Positions 7,688-9,285 of a DNA stretch of 9,285 bases are shown here, in pieces. This stretch comes from Bryobacteraceae bacterium (lineage in GTDB: Bacteria; Acidobacteriota; Terriglobia; Bryobacterales; Bryobacteraceae). A model generated the notes under the pieces. It did not search any database. It had not been told where the DNA came from and worked only from the letters and a program-made list of their open reading frames with translations. The stretch lies in contig JARKOC010000255.1 of NCBI GenBank assembly GCA_029975915.1, positions 1-9,285 of the forward strand, read 5' to 3'. Every line of letters starts with the position of its first letter. Within the stretch, counting starts at the first letter, position 1. The position numbers and the translations under genes were made by a program.

Positions 7688-8833
7688 TCATTCTCCCGCG
7701 ACTTCGGCCTTGGTAAGGCTGAAGTCGATGGCCTTACCAAGGGCAGGTGACGGAGTGAGTTCGATAGGCTCCAACTCAAGTCCGACTCCTGCCGCTAGTG
7801 CGGCATCCAAGGCCGAGTTGTACAGCGCAATCGCTTCGTCCGCGTTCAAGCGGAACGATTTTGTGAGGCCCCCCCGCCCCACCCATTCGAGCTTCTCGTC
7901 TTCGACGACAAGCTCGCACCCACTGCGCAACCAAAGCCCCGGACCGCCGAAAGCCAGCCTGTCGCCCAAGAGGGCGTACGCTGCCAACAGGACCCGCGAG
8001 GCGAGTTGTTGCTCTGCGCTGGCAGAACCGAAACCGAGGCGAACCAGCGCGCCCAGGCTTAGCGTCGCCATGCGAGTTGCGCTCGTGATGGTTACGCCAC
8101 CATGGGCAGGGTTTGGGGCGATATTGCCATGCCCAATCTCGCTGAGCTTTCCCTTAACGGTTTTCTCACCGCTGGCGGAGTAAGTCCACTCATCTCCTTC
8201 GCCCTTCCTGGAGCCAACGAGGTTGAGTGGGTCCATGCGGCCCGCCTTGCGGGATCCTTCGATTGGGTCCCAGCCCACGATCTCGCTGGCATAGACACGA
8301 GGGAACTTGGCTTGGCGTCCCGTGCGGTGGCTGTTCCAGCTGCCGTAGACAAGGCTTCCAGGATCATGCTTCAGAACCGCAGCCGCATTATCGAGGTCTG
8401 CCGATTGAAGTGCTCTACCCAACATGGTCTTGTCGAACTTGACGCCATCCAGGAGTGAGTCGCGCCAATAGGCATCGAACACGCGGTGAGGGGCGTCCAG
8501 ACCCGTGATCACTGCGTCTGCGGCGCCATGGTGAGTAAGCCGGAGCATCGGGACTCGAATGAATCCCGCAGCCCAGGCTTGGCGAAGCGCTGTCTCCGCG
8601 CGGTTGGCCTCGGAAGGAATCTGGTCAAGCAGCACGGCCTTCCGCTGCTCTCCGTCGCGGACACGCTCTTCAAAGAGATAGGGAGAAGCGTCGTTGCCTG
8701 ACATTGGAAAGGTCGGCGGGAACACCTTGCTGCCAGGGCCTCCGCCGGCCTGATACGTAACGTTGATACGCGCAAGCGCGAACTCGTCGCCCCGGACGTT
8801 GTCCTGCAGTTGCTCGAGCGTAAGAGATTCCAT
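7688..8833 (-). CDS. csb1: Csb1, Cas7 backbone protein (GSU0053 family)
   Basis: This 381-residue protein is the Cas7-type backbone of the type I-G surveillance complex, which polymerises along the crRNA spacer. Family patterns are AGGGPGSKVFPPTFP (29-43), KAVLLDQIPSEANRAE (65-80), LDAPHRVFDAYWRDSLLDG (112-130), SLVYGSWNSHRTG (160-172), SEIVGWD (183-189) and IGHGNIAP (233-240) followed by GGVTI. Cas7 proteins make the RNA thumb contacts that flip out every sixth guide base, which matters for the regulatory guide upstream. The ATG at 8833 was chosen because GAGGAG (8840-8845) lies six bases before it; an in-frame TTG at 8890 has no such site and adds residues unlike the family. It is the first gene of the operon, and its upstream region holds the likely cas promoter and the proposed target of a crRNA-like RNA. 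Confidence 0.94.
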   Translation of the reverse strand: MESLTLEQLQDNVRGDEFALARINVTYQAGGGPGSKVFPPTFPMSGNDASPYLFEERVRDGEQRKAVLLDQIPSEANRAETALRQAWAAGFIRVPMLRLTHHGAADAVITGLDAPHRVFDAYWRDSLLDGVKFDKTMLGRALQSADLDNAAAVLKHDPGSLVYGSWNSHRTGRQAKFPRVYASEIVGWDPIEGSRKAGRMDPLNLVGSRKGEGDEWTYSASGEKTVKGKLSEIGHGNIAPNPAHGGVTITSATRMATLSLGALVRLGFGSASAEQQLASRVLLAAYALLGDRLAFGGPGLWLRSGCELVVEDEKLEWVGRGGLTKSFRLNADEAIALYNSALDAALAAGVGLELEPIELTPSPALGKAIDFSLTKAEVAGE

Positions 8834-8839
8834 GATGTG

Positions 8840-8845
8840 CTCCTC
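8840..8845 (-). promoter_or_regulatory. Ribosome binding site of csb1
   Basis: GAGGAG on the minus strand, six bases before the ATG at 8833, fixes the start of the operon's first gene and excludes the longer TTG start at 8890. Confidence 0.85.
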
Positions 8846-8892
8846 GTTGAGTTGGTTGCCTGGTCGGATCGTAGTAGCGCGGTCTGACAATC

Positions 8893-8923
8893 ATGATATG
8901 CCTTCGCCTGGGGTACGCGTCAG
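8893..8923 (-). promoter_or_regulatory. Candidate cas operon promoter
   Basis: On the minus strand CTGACG (8918-8923) resembles a -35 box (4 of 6). It is 17 bases from CATATC (8895-8900), or 19 from the better -10 TATCAT (8893-8898). Transcription would begin near 8886, giving a leader of about 50 bases containing the GAGGAG site. A second -35-like hexamer, TTGATG, lies at 8953-8958 but lacks a well-spaced -10. The match is modest and the start site is not proven, but either choice is overlapped by the proposed full-length protospacer (about 8919-8958). Confidence 0.4.
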
Positions 8924-8932
8924 GCACATAGC

Positions 8933-8958
8933 GTTCCAACCCAACCAATTACCATCAA
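8933..8958 (-). promoter_or_regulatory. Proposed target site and PAM of crRNA-like RNA
   Basis: Read on the minus strand this is TTG (8958-8956) followed by ATGGT, AATT, GG, T and TGGGTTGGAAC (8955-8933). The 23 bases after TTG match the spacer-like sequence at 9006-9028 at 19 positions; mismatches are at guide positions 6, 8, 9 and 12. The last 11 bases are identical without a gap. TTG fits the TTN PAM known for type I-U, on the correct (5', non-target strand) side. A bound complex covering a normal 35-37-base spacer would reach about 8919 and so cover the -35 of the candidate cas promoter. Sequence identity and register are seen directly; regulation is inferred. Confidence 0.75.
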
Positions 8959-8974
8959 TGATTCGGCGGTATCC

Positions 8975-8980
8975 TATAGT
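8975..8980 (+). promoter_or_regulatory. -10-like element for the divergent crRNA-like RNA
   Basis: TATAGT differs from the consensus TATAAT at one base and overlaps an alternative TATCCT (8970-8975). Initiation about 7 bases downstream would fall near 8986-8988, directly before the degenerate repeat. No good -35 is seen at 17 bases; TTACCA (8949-8954) is at a poor spacing of 20 (or 15 from TATCCT) and lies inside the proposed protospacer. Confidence 0.45.
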
Positions 8981-8990
8981 TGCTTGAGCC

Positions 8991-9005
8991 GGGCTCCATT
9001 GCGGC
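8991..9005 (+). repeat. Orphan degenerate CRISPR repeat (3' portion)
   Basis: The 13 bases GGCTCCATTGCGG (8992-9004) are identical to positions 23-35 of the array repeat in its transcribed orientation. The last repeat base is C instead of G (9005), so the expected 8-base handle reads ATTGCGGC against ATTGCGGG. The 5' half of the repeat, including the left arm and loop of the 7-bp stem, is not recognisable. It lies about 8.7 kb from the array and in opposite orientation. By a rough estimate, a 13-base match of this kind in a window this size would arise by chance in well under one case in a hundred. Confidence 0.88.
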
Positions 9006-9047
9006 ATGGTCAGCGGGTGGGTTGGAACCCGTGCTTTCCCGGTGCGT

Positions 9048-9077
9048 TTGGCCGGCGGCGAGAATGCCGCCGGCCAA
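9048..9077 (-). terminator. Strong GC-rich hairpin after putP, possibly bidirectional
   Basis: TTGGCCGGCGGC (9048-9059) and GCCGCCGGCCAA (9066-9077) form a perfect 12-bp stem with a 6-base loop, starting 7 bases after the putP stop. It lacks a U-tract on either strand, as is common in high-GC actinobacteria. It most likely ends the putP message and, being symmetric, could also end or stabilise the plus-strand crRNA-like RNA that runs toward it. Confidence 0.8.
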
Positions 9078-9084
9078 GCCCCCC

Positions 9085-9285
9085 TCAGAACGCCCGAGCC
9101 GCCGCCAACTCAGCCGCCTCGTCGAACTCGGTATCGATATCAGGCGCCTTCGTCAGCAGCGACACCACGACCGCGACAATGACGTTCACGATGAACCCCG
9201 GCACAATCTCATACAGCGCGCTCCACGAGCTGTAGTGCCACACGAACACGGTCACGGCGGCGCTCAGCATGCCCGCGATCGTGCC
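9085..9285 (-). CDS. putP: Sodium/proline symporter PutP, C-terminal 66 residues (partial)
   Basis: The frame is open to the right edge, so the gene is cut by the window rather than broken. The 66 visible residues start GTIAGMLSAAVTVFVWHY and contain LYEIVPGFIVN followed by a hydrophobic stretch VIVAVVVSLLTKAP, the last membrane segments of PutP (E. coli PutP has the similar LYEIIPGF ... VVSLLGKAP near its end). The tail is short and acidic (DTEFDEAAEL), as expected on the cytoplasmic side. PutP imports proline with sodium. It is on the same strand as the cas operon but separated from it by a strong hairpin and 251 bases, so it is a chromosomal neighbour rather than a functional partner. Confidence 0.9.
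   Translation of the reverse strand, partial: GTIAGMLSAAVTVFVWHYSSWSALYEIVPGFIVNVIVAVVVSLLTKAPDIDTEFDEAAELAAARAF

Larger units (their letters stand above)
8986..9077 (+). ncRNA. Putative CreR-type crRNA-like regulatory RNA (mini-CRISPR)
   Basis: A plus-strand transcript starting after TATAGT would contain a degenerate repeat 3' end (8991-9005), a spacer-like sequence from 9006, a short stretch resembling the repeat's 5' start (CTTTCC at 9034-9039, against CTTTTCC) and then the strong hairpin at 9048-9077, which could protect or terminate its 3' end. The first 23 spacer bases are partly complementary to DNA just upstream of csb1. Cas-regulating RNAs (CreR, and the CreA RNA of CreTA modules) are known to use degenerate repeats and partial spacers to send Cascade to a promoter for repression without cleavage. 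Here the same logic would autorepress the type I-G operon. GAGC (8986-8989) and GCTC (8993-8996) may form a small hairpin in place of the lost 7-bp stem. The 5' and 3' ends given are estimates and expression is not shown. Confidence 0.72.

Noticed and set aside
7512..8183. Plus-strand ORF of 223 codons opposite csb2 and csb1
   Set aside because: It is a low-complexity Ser/Pro/Arg-rich shadow frame antisense to conserved cas genes.
8834..8890. Longer csb1 starting at an in-frame TTG at 8890
   Set aside because: There is no ribosome site before it, the added residues do not resemble Csb1, and GAGGAG sits six bases before the ATG at 8833.
8834..8932. A CreT-type toxin gene repressed by the crRNA-like RNA, making a CRISPR-guarding toxin-antitoxin pair
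   Set aside because: There is only about 100 bases between the target site and csb1, and that space looks like the cas 5' leader with a csb1 ribosome site. I see no separate small ORF with its own ribosome site, so direct cas autorepression is the simpler reading.
8933..9028. The guide and target as an ordinary inverted-repeat operator or attenuator hairpin
   Set aside because: It would not explain why the match begins exactly at the end of a CRISPR repeat copy, why TTG precedes the target, or why mismatches fall at positions 6 and 12. The arms are also 50 bases apart and imperfect.
1..9285. Insertion sequences, tRNA or rRNA genes
   Set aside because: I saw no transposase, terminal inverted repeats flanking a gene, tRNA cloverleaf or rRNA signature in the window.

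Overview
The window carries a complete type I-G (formerly I-U) CRISPR-Cas locus on the minus strand, next to the 3' end of a sodium/proline symporter gene. High GC, strong GGAG-type ribosome sites, tightly overlapping genes and the PutP tail suggest a high-GC Gram-positive (actinobacterium, possibly Micrococcales). The taxonomic placement is an inference.

Layout, in minus-strand transcription order: the putP 3' end (9285-9085); a GC-rich hairpin (9048-9077); a 251-base intergenic region (8834-9084); csb1/cas7 (8833-7688); csb2, a Cas5-Cas6 fusion (7686-6274); cas3 with helicase first and HD last (6284-3375); a short cas8-like gene (3378-2419); a cas4-cas1 fusion (2422-743); cas2 (739-455); a leader (454-289); and a CRISPR array with four identical 36-base repeats (288 to the left edge, probably continuing beyond it). 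The cas genes overlap or abut by a few bases, so they look like one translationally coupled operon reading into the array. Csb1, Csb2 and Cas8 would form the crRNA-guided surveillance complex, Cas3 would destroy targets, and Cas4-Cas1 with Cas2 would acquire spacers.

The most interesting part is the intergenic region between putP and csb1. On the plus strand, divergent from the cas operon, lies an orphan degenerate repeat (8991-9005). It keeps the 3' end of the array repeat, with 13 consecutive identical bases and 7 of the 8 bases of the expected crRNA 5' handle. Starting exactly at the next base (9006) is a spacer-like stretch whose first 23 bases match, at 19 positions, a minus-strand protospacer just upstream of csb1 (8955-8933). 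Two of the four mismatches fall at guide positions 6 and 12, which type I complexes do not read. The protospacer is preceded by TTG, fitting the TTN PAM known for this subtype. A -10-like TATAGT lies just upstream of the degenerate repeat. This is the architecture of a Cas-regulating crRNA-like RNA (CreR type): a mini-CRISPR guiding the interference complex to its own cas promoter, giving autorepression instead of cleavage. No separate cas11 gene and no RNA-repressed toxin gene were seen.
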